The notes under the pieces are model-generated. The model was given only the letters and a program-made list of their open reading frames with translations, ran no database searches and was not told the origin of the DNA. 64,000 nucleotides of DNA from Rhizopus arrhizus (Eukaryota; Mucoromycota; Mucoromycetes; Mucorales; Rhizopodaceae), in contig JAKZZE010000022.1 in NCBI GenBank assembly GCA_024220505.1, positions 868,001 to 932,000 on the forward strand, written 5' to 3'. Of this stretch, positions 1 through 11,988 are shown piece by piece (the first letter of the stretch is position 1; each line of letters starts with the position of its first letter). Position numbers and translations under genes: made by a program.

Positions 1-116
1 TCAAAAAAAAAAAAAAAAAAGGGCACTGCATATGTGGCTTGAAATTTTACTTGCTTATTTTTGAAACTTGATCCTGTTGAAAAAATATTTATATTTTTTT
101 TTTTAAACATTGAATC

Positions 117-2029
117 ATGCCTCAAGCAACAAAGAGAAAAAGATCTTCTTCTTCCAGTGAAAGCTTCAAGGAAGTACGTCAAAAGATTAGAGCTTTAGAA
201 GCAAGTCTATCAGACAAATCGAATTTGAACAACATTGTTGAAATCTTCAAATATGCAAAGAGTGACAATCCTCAAATAGTACATGCGGCAATACACTCAC
301 TCAACCGCTCATTCACTTCCTTCTTAATGAAAGGAGATCTTCAAAAAGTGAAGAATACAGATCAACCTTCCGCCAAGGACAAAGTTCAGATTTGGCTTCG
401 TGGACAGTATATTGATTTCCTTGTTCATGTTCGAAGTTTGCTTTCGAGCGATGAACCCGGACTTCAACTTCCTGCACTTAACATATTGATGAACAATATA
501 AAGTCAGAATCTGAAAACGTTATGAATTTGAATGGTTCTTATCATTTTGCCAATAATATTTACGGTCCCATTGTTAAAGCAATCATTAGTAATGCAAACT
601 TCAATGATCACCTTCGAAAAGAATTGGTAGACAAGTATCTGAATATATATGACGATTTGAGACACTACTTTTTTAAAGATGCTGCGTAAGTTTATAGTCC
701 AGGATAGGTGACATGTTATCTAACTTTAATCTTAGTGAAATAATGGAACACGCTTATGAAATAAAAGAAAGGACTACTGAAATAAAACAACAAAACAAAA
801 AGATCAAGCTAAGTGAAAACGAAGAGAAGCCAGAGAACCTCAGCTTGATGGCCAGTAATGTACTTTCTATTCTGGAAAACATCAATACAATGCCAACTGA
901 AGCTTCAGAAATTGATGAATTTTGGACTGTGAATCCAGGTCAATACGAAAATAAAAATGAAAAGGTCAAGACGGAGGATGAGGAACTTTTAGGTGATGAA
1001 GGTTTACTTTCTGACACAGAAGAGCCAGAAGAAGACATGATAAACAAGCAAAAGAAAAAGACACATCCTTTACTTCAGCTTGGTGTTCATCGTCGAGGAT
1101 TTTCCGAATGTTGGCTTAAACTTTTAAAATTACCCCTTACAGAGGAAATGTATAGAAAGATTTTGTTGATATTGCACAAGCGAATCTTGCCACACATGTC
1201 AGAGCCAAAATTATTGATGGATTTCTTGACAGATTCATACAACATTGGAGGTGCTGTCAGTTTATTAGCATTGAATGGATTGTTTACTTTAATTACTGAG
1301 CACAACTTGTAAGCGATACTATAAAAGAGAGAGCATAAGATAATAACATATATTCTGTATACAGAGACTATCCAGATTTTTACAAAAAACTCTATACTCT
1401 GTTAGATAGAAACGTGATGCATGTTAAATATAGATCCAGATTCTTCCGTTTATTGGAACTTTTCTTATCATCAGCGTAAGTATGATAGGTTTTTTTTTTT
1501 GTAGACAGTTTACTTAGAATGCAAATAGATATCTTCCTGCTGCATTGATAGCCGCATTTATCAAGCGTATGGGACGTTTATCACTGACTGCACCGCCAGC
1601 AGCATGTGTGATTATTATCCCATTCATTTATAATCTTTTGAAACGCCATCCTACTTGTATGTGTCTTATTCACAGTAATAAGACTGTAAATAATGCTGCT
1701 ACAGATCCATTCACCATGGAAGAGTTAGATCCTTATGAGAGTAAAGCAATTGACTCATCTCTTTGGGAAGTGAAAACATTGTCTGAACACTATTACGCCA
1801 ATGTATCAACTCTTGCTAAAATATTTGGTGAACAATTCTTGAAACCAAAGTATAACCTTGAAGACTTTTTAGATCATACTTATGCAACAGTAAGTGTGCT
1901 CATCCATGTATTAAGTTAATTTTATTAATTTTCTTTCTATAGTTCTTTGCAACTGAGATTGACCGTAAAAAGAAAAAAGCGCCTGCATTAAATTATGAGA
2001 AACCAGCGGAAAGCGTTTGGGAGATTTAA
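117..2029 (+). CDS. NOC4: Noc4 nucleolar complex protein (five exons)
   Basis: Probable Noc4, the nucleolar partner of Nop14 needed for 40S subunit maturation and export. Exons read as 117-685, 736-1308, 1365-1475, 1529-1889 and 1943-2029, giving 566 aa (yeast Noc4 is about 550). The first intron has a perfect CTAAC branch followed by CTTAG. The N-terminus is a KRKR/poly-Ser basic stretch and the middle is acidic. The last 240 residues are the CBF/Mak21-type domain, with the family-typical LTAPPAA, the DP..ME.LDP..S.AI.SSLWE block and YNLEDFLDHTYAT split by the last intron. An A-run lies just upstream and at the window start. Its 3' end is 88 bp from that of the V-ATPase gene. Family and splice sites are inferred by eye. 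Confidence 0.86.
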
Positions 2030-2117
2030 TGCAAATAAATAGATTATCATTTCACCTTTTTTATCTTTATTTTTAATAGAAAATCTCTTTATTATACCTT
2101 TTTTTTTTAACAAGCAT

Positions 2118-3987
<1,870 letters not shown>

Positions 3988-4689
3988 TTTGTATTAAAAA
4001 GTGTTTTACAAAAAAAAAATAAAAAATAAAAGGAGGGCAAAGAAGTTTGTTTTCAGAGTTTCAAGTTTTATCGGTAATTGAATAAGTACGGTCTTATGTC
4101 ACCGCTCAAATATGATTTAAATAACCCACTACTGTCTCTCTTATCTTCAAATACATCCTGCAAAACTTTAATGCATGCCAGCCTTAGGATAGATATTCAA
4201 AAACGATTTGATGAAGAAATGAATAGCTTTTTTCATTCATGTGCATTTTTCTGATGAATTGCTCAAGAGCCTCATATTTTTCTGCAACAGTTACGGGCAA
4301 TAGTTAACACAATAAAATCATTGAGCGGCATAATTTTTTTTTACTCTATTTCTTTTTGGCTGCAATTCCTTGGTTTTAGTTAATAGAGTAACTCGTTGAT
4401 TCTGTGTTTCTCAGCTCTTAGTTGGCTTGCTTTTTTATATCTATATCAAGCTTTGCCATTAACATAGATTGTTTATAAATAGTATTTCCTTAAGCAGAGA
4501 AAAACATCTGTACAGTGTTCCCGATGTCATTTCGCGGTTTTTCAAATCCTCATTCGATGTTTTAACATCGACCAATTAGTGAGATTTAATTTTCCAGTTT
4601 ACTGTTTTTTCGCAAAAGGAAATACTTATGTTCAAGTAAGGTGTTTTTTATTAAAAATATATATTATTATGTATGAGCTTTGTTGAGAC
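3988..4689. other. Intergenic region upstream of VMA2
   Basis: AT-rich DNA holding the VMA2 promoter side. I see no reading frame, RNA gene or terminal repeat that I can support here. Confidence 0.5.
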
Positions 4690-5538
4690 AATTCTCAAAG
4701 TAATTTAGAGAATGCTTAATAAAAGCCTTAACATGGCGAATGGGAACGTCATCACAAGTATCAGAAATCTTAGACTTCAAGTCCTTTTTGTTGATAAATT
4801 TCCTACGTTTAACTTTGTTTTTACCAATCGACAAGAATTGCTCTATCGGATTAAGCTCTGGAAAATAAGGGAGAAGATAAACACTTACATCTTCTGCTTG
4901 TGATCAGCTTATCCATTTCATTTGAGATATGAATAGGTACATTATCCATAACTAGATAAGACCCTTTCATTTTTGGTAGTTTATCCATCATATCCAAGTG
5001 TTTGAAACGAATTTTAAATAATGGTCTATCGTAGTTCTTTCAAGAACTGCTTGATTTGATCCACTTGCTTTTCTTTTGAGATCGCTTTCAAATTTTCTTT
5101 TTTAGGAGACTGAGGAATTCCCATTCCAATATTCAAAGCACCAAAAAGAGATATAGCACCAAGTACAGAGTGAGATAATGCCTTAGTCAATGGCGTGGTG
5201 ATTATAGCTGAGGCACCGCATGTAGAGCGAACAGTAAATGGTCTCATGCTGATATTGAATCCAGATTCATCAATAAAAACCCAATTTTTCAAAAAAAAAA
5301 AAAAAAAAAAAAAACATGTCGCTTTCTGCCCATTGCTTTACCCAAGCTCGGTGCTACTCAATTTATCCTAGTCATTTCTTGCCACGGGATGAAGGGTAAC
5401 ATTTTTCATTGTTAAGTTGCACTCATGCAATATAAAATCAACAATAACAGTATCCTTTAAGCTGAAATTTTCAAATTGCTTCGTCAAACTTTCTACTGCA
5501 TCTGATATTCTCGCCTGCGGGTGTTCCTTCTTTCTTTA
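4690..5538 (-). pseudogene. Decayed DDE (IS630/Tc1-like) transposase
   Basis: Minus-strand relic of a DDE-superfamily endonuclease. Reading from 5538 down, an HTH-side segment (KEHPQARISDAVESLTKQF, then ECNLTMKNVTLHPVARN) is followed by stops. A 24-nt A-run on the plus strand at 5291-5314 comes next, then the first catalytic block VFIDESGFNISMR (about 5285-5240) and the second, YLVMDNVPIHIS, near 4955. Stops and frame shifts make it non-coding. It belongs to the same family as the relic at 10322-11090. No clean terminal repeats were found. Family is inferred from DESGFN and MDN-P-IH. Confidence 0.72.
5291..5314. repeat. Poly-A run (24 nt) inside transposase relic
   Basis: Uninterrupted A on the plus strand, so poly-T in the coding direction, immediately before the first catalytic Asp block of the relic. 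Confidence 0.9.
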
Positions 5539-5663
5539 TTGATGGAAATAGGTGGAGCTCACCAAATCAATCTATTGACAGATGAATTACATAAACATGA
5601 CTTTGGATCTGTGGAAAGATCTAGCAAACAAAAAACAGACTTATCACTGCTAATACTTAGGAG

Positions 5664-5700
<37 letters not shown>

Positions 5701-6094
5701 AGATGTTGTAGGCGCGTGAAAGTATGTATAAGTGTATAAGGTGTTGCGCGCTTTACAGATAAATCATTCAAATTATACATACTATCACTCAAATATCGAG
5801 TGGGAACTTTTAAATGAACACTTTTATCCACCTTTAAACTTATTTGAGCCCGAAGCGACTTGCATAGCACATGGTCAACAATGTCGTAAATCAGAGCTAC
5901 ACTTGCACTCACAAAAGCAATCATATGAATGGCATCTCTAGATATTCAAGATACAACAATAGTGAAGGCGTATATAACCGATATAGGTATGACAATAACA
6001 TTTAATAGTATGTATGAAAAAAAAAAGAATATAATACATATAACTGTAGGCCATAAGAGAGAGAGAGAGAGAGAGAGAAAGGAGTAACCAAATC
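5539..6094. other. Spacer with homopolymer and GA microsatellite
   Basis: No supportable gene. It contains a 31-nt A-run at 5669-5699 and a GA dinucleotide repeat at about 6057-6078, then the 3' flank of the next minus-strand gene. Short open frames here have no recognisable content. Confidence 0.6.
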
Positions 6095-6767
6095 TTATTT
6101 TTGTGGGGAGCAAAAGCTTACCAACACATTGTTGGGCCTTCTAACCGGAGAGGTCATCCCTTCTTCAGATGCAAAATGTAAAAAGTCATCTAAAATGGAC
6201 GTTGTTGACTTTTGCATCAAATGCTAAATACATGTACCATAAAAAAGATAAATGTTAAAGCTTTTTTAACAAGAATAAATACAAACATTTAAATGCTCCA
6301 GTCGACTAAAACAAGATGAAATTATGCCAAGGTCATATTTATCTCTTGGTAAGTAGAATTGGCTGAGCATGTGTAGTCTGTACAGTTTATAGTATTTCAA
6401 GTCCATTGCGAATAAGCGGCACTTGAAGCCTTTATATAAAAAAAAATGGTTTAGCATACAATTCATGCATTCTTTTTACACCAATATACGAGATTTACCT
6501 TCAACTAATAAACCATACACCACTTTGTTGGTTACAAAGCACATTCTGTTCAATTCATCTTTCATTATGTTGCAAAGCTTGATAAAATCTGGATGTTGAT
6601 TTTCAGATTTTTTCAAGCCAGCAATGGATTGGGGACTTTTGACCTCACAAAGGAAAGGAAGAGCAGCGTTGTTGTTAAATTCAACCTGAACGGAAAGGTC
6701 GGGAATTCTTCCCTTCAAACCACTTCGGCGCTCTTTTGAGCGAAGAGACTCGTCTGTTGATCTATTA

Positions 6768-6867
6768 CACTATTTCCAGAAATTAAAGTCGCCATGACTT
6801 GTCGCAATTACATATAAATTGTATTATAAAACTTTGCAAAATGCGACTTTAATTTCTGGAAATAGTG
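6768..6867. mobile_element. 100-bp MITE, copy 1 (intronic)
   Basis: Begins CACTATTTCCAGAAA and ends with its inverse. The perfect terminal inverted repeats are 25 bp and are flanked by TA on both sides (6766-6767 and 6868-6869), as for Tc1/mariner. It lies in an intron of the gene at 6095-8517, with its TA duplication only a few bases from the acceptor AG. Identical by eye to copy 2. Confidence 0.93.
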
Positions 6868-7946
6868 TATGTATTTTGTTAATAAAAGTTACTAAAACAA
6901 AAAGTAGAATAGCAATGCTAATAGACATTTCATACCCTAAAAGTTTCACATAACCATCGCCCAAACACAAGAAAGGGGTGACTAAAGTTTTGACAACGAA
7001 GCTGCAGAAAAGCGGCTCTTTTAATTCTTCTAAACTGCATGTCTTCATCTTTTATATCCTGTATAATATACTTTTAGTAACGAAAGTTGTTCTTACACTA
7101 GAAAAGAGTTATATATCAAATTTACAAGCAAAGCAAAATTCTTGCAACAATTTTCTTGCTTTCTTCATTCTCATTCATTGTTGTGCTTGCATACCATTTC
7201 TCGGCCTTCTTTTCTCCTTCATCAATGTCCTCGGCAAGAGTCTATAATTTTAAAATAAATAAGTATATATGAATATTAAATATATATATATGAGTGGTTT
7301 AAGTTATTTTAATTTCGATTTATATTACCTCAACAATACCATCAATTTCTGGGTATTTGACAGTTGGAGTCGAGTTATGGTACAGACTCTTTAAACTTGA
7401 TTTGGCTTCTTTCCATTCATCTGGCTTCATACTAAAGTATAGGCGTTGCTTGTCATCAAACCACATAGTTCCGTTCAGTGCTCTAAACAGTCATTAGTAT
7501 TAAGAATATGTTGATTTATATAGTAATATAAACAGTTTTTACTCACAATTCCTGAACAAAGTTTGGTTCTTGGCCGGTTCTTTCAATCATATTTATGCAA
7601 TGATTTCTAAAATCATGGAATTTCTTTGAAATATTTAAACCATTCATGACCCACTAATTGTATACAAATCTTATTAATACTTTGAAAGCAAAACAAAAAA
7701 GAAACAGCTTTTGTGTATGGAGAGAAAGGGTGGGGGAAAATACATACGTTGTCATGATAATCTTCAATATACACTTGAGCTTCTCCTCCAACAATAAAAT
7801 CCATCTTTCTACCAGCATTTCTTCTTTCGCCTTCGTCTTCTTCATCTACTTCGTCTTCTCCCGACTCATCCTCCTCTGATTCTACATCGGTCTTTCTATA
7901 CTTTCTTTTTGCTGACTTTACGCTTTTATAATTGTGATTCTCAATA

Positions 7947-8046
7947 CACTATTTCCAGAAATTAAAGTCGCCATGACTTGTCGCAATTACATATAAATTG
8001 TATTATAAAACTTTGCAAAATGCGACTTTAATTTCTGGAAATAGTG
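7947..8046. mobile_element. 100-bp MITE, copy 2 (exonic)
   Basis: Same 100 bp as copy 1, same 25-bp perfect inverted repeats, TA duplication at 7945-7946 and 8047-8048. It sits inside an exon: removing it plus one TA restores the frame ...KNVIENHNYKSV. The 102-nt addition is a multiple of three but carries a stop in the host frame. Confidence 0.93.
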
Positions 8047-8517
8047 TAACATTTTTAATGTTTCTTGAGCGTTGATTAAAATTGTTTGTGACCTATTTAA
8101 ATAGAGATAGAGAGAGAGTTTTTAATTTAGTACGTTTTTCTTTGTATAGTTGTTGTATTCAAGGAAAATTGTTACCGATTGGCTAGAGCTAGCTTGTTGT
8201 TGTTCGTTCACAGTTTTGTTGCTTTGATGATTTTTTTTCACGCGTTTCTAATGGCAATAAACTGTCCGTTAATATTCGCTTTTTTTGATTTTGTGTTCTT
8301 CCATAAAGTGAGTTAGTCTTACATCAAATCTATTAAGAAACATGCTTAAAGGAGCCTTGGCCTTTTCAGTGAAAGCTTCACTTCCAACTATGTTGTTCAA
8401 GTCCTCTTTTAAGTGTCGTAAAGCTTTATTATAATCTTCTCCGTAATGTTGTTTATAATGGGACAACATAGACGGAAATGTCCAGTTAGCAATCTTCGTT
8501 TTAAGAAAGTAGTCCAT

Positions 8518-8928
8518 TTGATTAAAAACGTAAGATAAATAAGATTTTTACTTATATTTTTTTGTCTTATTTATACTTTTTTTTTATGGATGAAAATTTT
8601 AAAACTCATCAAAAAGCATAAGGGTTAAGAGCGATACAAGTGTATGAAACAGTGACTTATAAAAATACAAAGGATGTTAACATAGAGGATTGTAAGCAGA
8701 TAGTTTCAATAGTTTCTTCTGTATTTGATGGATGACAACCTCATCTAAGACAGGAGTGTTCAAAGAATTGTTGTCAGTGGGTTTCACAAATGAATCGAAT
8801 GACTGTAGCAAAAAAAAATCATAGATTGTAAACTTGTTATGGTAAATTGTTATTTTTGTAAATTGTTCTGTAATTAATTGAGCCTATCTTCATATTTATG
8901 TCCTTATTACTATGATTATTCATAATAA
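8518..8928. other. Spacer with one exon-like minus segment
   Basis: Mostly AT-rich. On the minus strand, about 8806-8679 reads open after a good polypyrimidine-CTACAG acceptor (PTDNNSLNTPVLDEVVIHQI and on to a stop), so it could be a terminal exon of an unplaced or broken gene. I cannot connect it to a start. Confidence 0.25.
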
Positions 8929-10265
8929 TTATAAGTTGAGTTTAGTGGAAGGCTGTGATGACAGTCCCGGCACAGAGTTATTTTCATCGTATTCGTCTTC
9001 AAATGTTGCATTTTCTTCTATTTCTAAACTATCATCGAAAAGAGCTGATTTTTTCTTGGATCTTTCCACAGCTGAAGTAGGTGTAAACGCTTCCGAGTTG
9101 TTACGTTTCTGAATATTCATAGAGAGGCTATTAAATGTGACAAGTGGGTACAGTAACCTCTTGGTGGCTTCTTTTCTGCCCGTTTTCTTTTGACCGGAAT
9201 CTTCATCAATTTGAATAGGTAAGTTACTACCATCAATTTTATCTTCATCTATTGAATCTAAAGTAGAAATGGCCTCCTGGAAACCATCTTTGTCTTTTGC
9301 TACAGTTGTACTGTTGGGCTTACTATTATCTTCTTCTGGCATTTCCGTATCCATTTCTTGAAGGTTACTCAATATAGCTGTATCTTTTTCAGTATTCACA
9401 TGCTCTACATTGGCGTTCATCACCCTAGAGCGGTGGATTGTCACTTGTTTTCTCTTACGGTCCCAAGGGGCATCAGGACATTGGGCTTTTAAATGTTGAG
9501 TACTCTCACAAATGAAGCAGGCTTTTCTTCTACGGAGAAGAACTAGACAATTCACTCGCGTATGATCATCAACATGACAATAGTTGCAAATGGGCTTCAT
9601 ATTACTCCAGACAATATGTAAATAGTGACCTTGTTCCCAAGATGGGACTTGAGGTGTAAGAGGCTCATAAATTTTTGTTTTATCCTTGACAAGAGTAACA
9701 TATCCCCTGCCGTTAAACCATCCACCATCTACTGTATGATGGAGCCCTATTTCCAAAATACTCCCGTACTTTTCAAACAACTGTATCATCAACGGCTTCA
9801 ACTTATCATCCTTTTCATAAGGGATATTGGTGATCCCTATTCTGATCATCTCCAAGTTTTTATCCATCGTTGTTTGTACTTTGATTTTTTTATCGAGAAT
9901 CAGAAACTCTTTTTTTAATGCATCCATCTTATCTTCTTCATTATCAAAGTTAAGCTCAATATACTGATGAGCTCTACCAATTTTTCTTTCTCTAAGGCCT
10001 ATGCCTTTAGGAAATTGGTCTCTGAGAACGAGGTTAAGACTTCTATCTTTAAAATTCAAGCCTTCAAATTCTGAAGCGGCGATAACGATGGAGTGTTTAT
10101 CAATAGCTTGAAGAAAAATTGTTTAACTTTCTAGATTAGCAACGTTATTAATATCTGGTTTGTTGTGAAATGATGCACTTCGTTTTTGGTTTTTAACTGT
10201 TTGCGCCCATGTTTTGAATTCAAACGGTTTGTTGTTGGGACTATGGCGAGAATCGGCTACCCAGG
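8929..10265 (-). pseudogene. LINE ORF1-like double zinc-knuckle relic
   Basis: Open for 376 codons from 10059. Upstream, the same frame is still recognisable back to about 10250 (PFEFKTWAQTVKNQ) but crosses one TAA, so it is read as a relic. It carries two perfect CX2CX4HX4C knuckles, CNYCHVDDHTRVNC and CFICESTQHLKAQC, preceded by an RRM-like region ending GWFNGRGYVTLV. The tail is acidic and Ser-rich. Layout and motifs match ORF1 of LINE-1 at 26951-38138 (ELNFDN, G.GY, two knuckles). No ORF2 follows on the minus strand. A domesticated gene cannot be excluded because most of the frame is open. Confidence 0.6.
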
Positions 10266-10321
10266 AGGATTATTAGCCCTGCTAGTAATGTCGTGACTAA
10301 TAGCGGAAAGAACCATGAGAT

Positions 10322-10433
10322 TTGAGCTTTAAGAGATTGGAAAAGCTTCCTGAAAAACGTAATTTGGAAGAGGTAAGACTTAAACGACGAGAAGCTGTCC
10401 TCGAGTGGATGGCCAACAAAGATTTAGATTTTG

Positions 10434-10478
<45 letters not shown>

Positions 10479-11090
10479 GTGTTTTTCTTGATGAAGCAGG
10501 TTTTAATCTTCATATCAGCCGTTCTAGAGGTTGGTCTAAAAAGGGTATGCCTGCAAAGTCGATTGTTCCTACCTCCCGAGGCACTTCCATTACTATCCTT
10601 GGAGCCATTTCTGCTCAGGGAGTTATCAATATTTCTTTAAGAAAACCAATCACAGTGGCAGGTAGCAAAAAAAAAGAAAGGCTGATGGCACGGTTGTAAC
10701 AACTACAGCTTGAATAGGAACTAGAACAGAGCATTACCTACGCTATTTAGAAAACGTTATGAACGTTTTAGATAAAAACAATTTGAAAGGACATTATCTC
10801 GTTATGGACAATGCTCCCATTCACAAGCCCGCAACAGTAAGATCTTGCATTGAAAAAAAGGCTATAAATGCATATATCTTCCACCATATTCACCTTTCCT
10901 GAATCCAATCGAGGAGTTTTGGTCGAAGGTAAAGTTTGGTGAAAGAGGGAAGCTTTCGACAATGGAGACACATTAACTCCAAGAATCGTAAAGTCATGTT
11001 CGGAAGTAACCCTCAAAGACTGTCAAGGTTGGATTAGACACTCTGTCTCGTTTTTTGAGCGTTGTTTGGCCCTGGAAGAAAAACTTTAGC
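10322..11090 (+). pseudogene. Decayed DDE transposase with 43-nt A-run
   Basis: Same family as 4690-5538. It reads LEKLPEKRNLEEVRLKRREA, then a 43-nt A-run (10434-10476), NCVFLDEAGFNLHISRSRGW (first catalytic Asp), then after a frame change GHYLVMDNAPIHKPATVRS (second Asp) and a degraded proline-rich block before the expected Glu. Several stops follow. Beyond it, 11100-11230 holds three or four imperfect copies of a TTTCCCAAAAATGGTAG-like unit that may be the element's subterminal end. Confidence 0.74.
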
Positions 11091-11277
11091 CATTTAACTT
11101 TCTCAATTAATAAAATACTTTTACCAAAAATAGTATCGAATTTTTCTCAAAAATACCAGTCATACTTTCCCAAAAATGGTAGTTCAATTTTCCCAAAAAT
11201 TAGCTCACTTTTTCTCAATATCCTGTGAAAATACAGTACATGAATTTCATCATTTCAAGTTTTTTATTTTTATTAAC

Positions 11278-11921
11278 ATGACTGAGCAGCGTTCTGCAAA
11301 TAATCTTGGCAAAAACAAACTAACACTTTCTTCAGTACGTCCTCTATCAGTCCTTATACCACCATCTTGGTCTTCTTCAGATGTGCAACAACCTCCATCT
11401 CAAAATGCAGTGAGCCCTTCTAATTCATTACCAACCTTATCATTTGATCAACTATCTTTGTATGCTAAAAAAATATCAACTTCAAGTTTTAATCCCTTTA
11501 GTATTTCTTCATCCTCATCTTCTTCTACTACTTCATCTGTAAAAAACAACAAAAGTAATGAGTATAAAAAAAAAGCTCTTGAACTAAAAATAGGGCAAGG
11601 TAGACTTGACTTGACTTAACTTTTTCCTTACTGATCTCTTGTTTAGCCTTAGATGCATTTTTGCAAGCTTTTTTATTTTCCTTGAATGATAGTTCACTTA
11701 AGCTTTATACAATATCAGACCATGTTCAACGTAAAGTGCCTCGCCTTGTAGAATTAAAAAAGAAAATACGACAACAAAGCGACAAGGTAGAGACGGCAAA
11801 TTTCGATATTCAAGATGCACAAAGGAGTATTTGTGAGATGGAACGCATAGAATCATTTGTGAATATATTCAGTATGATTGAATCATCTTATGATATTATT
11901 CACAATAGCAAAAAAGGATAA
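11278..11921 (+). CDS. BORC subunit 8-like protein (two exons)
   Basis: Exons 11278-11599 and 11647-11921 give 198 aa. The acceptor is ambiguous: TTTAG at 11646 and CCTTAG at 11652 both keep frame and differ by two residues. Residues 1-105 are Ser/Pro-rich and look disordered. The second exon resembles human BORCS8 (MEF2BNB): SLKLYTISDHVQRKVPRLVE aligns with its LYRLQEHVRRSLPEL stretch, followed by a heptad-rich helix. BORC links Arl8 to lysosomes/vacuoles and steers their movement. The promoter abuts decayed transposon DNA. The call is by motif resemblance only. Confidence 0.58.
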
Positions 11922-11988
11922 TTCTTTGTTTATTTCATACAATACAGCCTGGACAATAAACTAAACACTTGCTTTATACAAGCTATTT

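Larger units (their letters stand above)
6095..8517 (-). pseudogene. Ten-exon PD-(D/E)XK-like gene, MITE-broken
   Basis: I do not know a name for this protein; it resembles an uncharacterised family I associate with Mucorales. Minus-strand exons that keep frame: 8517-8323, 8247-8176, 8092-8047 joined to 7944-7748, 7653-7547, 7482-7329, 7241-7126, 7034-6936, 6761-6499, 6429-6287 and 6223-6095, 506 aa once one MITE is ignored. An acidic linker (ESEEDESGEDEVDEEDEGE) lies near 7860. The exon at 6761-6499 has GRIPDLSV and, about 20 residues on, CEVKSP, the D...ExK pattern of PD-(D/E)XK nucleases, then DFIKL.NIMKDEL and VYGLLVEG. One MITE lies in the intron 6935-6762; the other (7947-8046) lies in an exon, adds 102 nt and brings an in-frame TAA. 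Unless spliced out, that insertion truncates the protein. Function unknown. Confidence 0.55.

Noticed and set aside
117..2029. First gene as symplekin/Pta1
   Set aside because: The N-terminal helical repeats suggested it, but the C-terminal block DP-LDP..S.AI.SSLWE ... YNLEDFLDHTYAT is that of Noc4.
6824..7048. Hydrophobic 74-aa protein as a separate membrane gene
   Set aside because: It is an exon plus retained intron plus MITE sequence of the PD-(D/E)XK-like gene; the splice model explains it.
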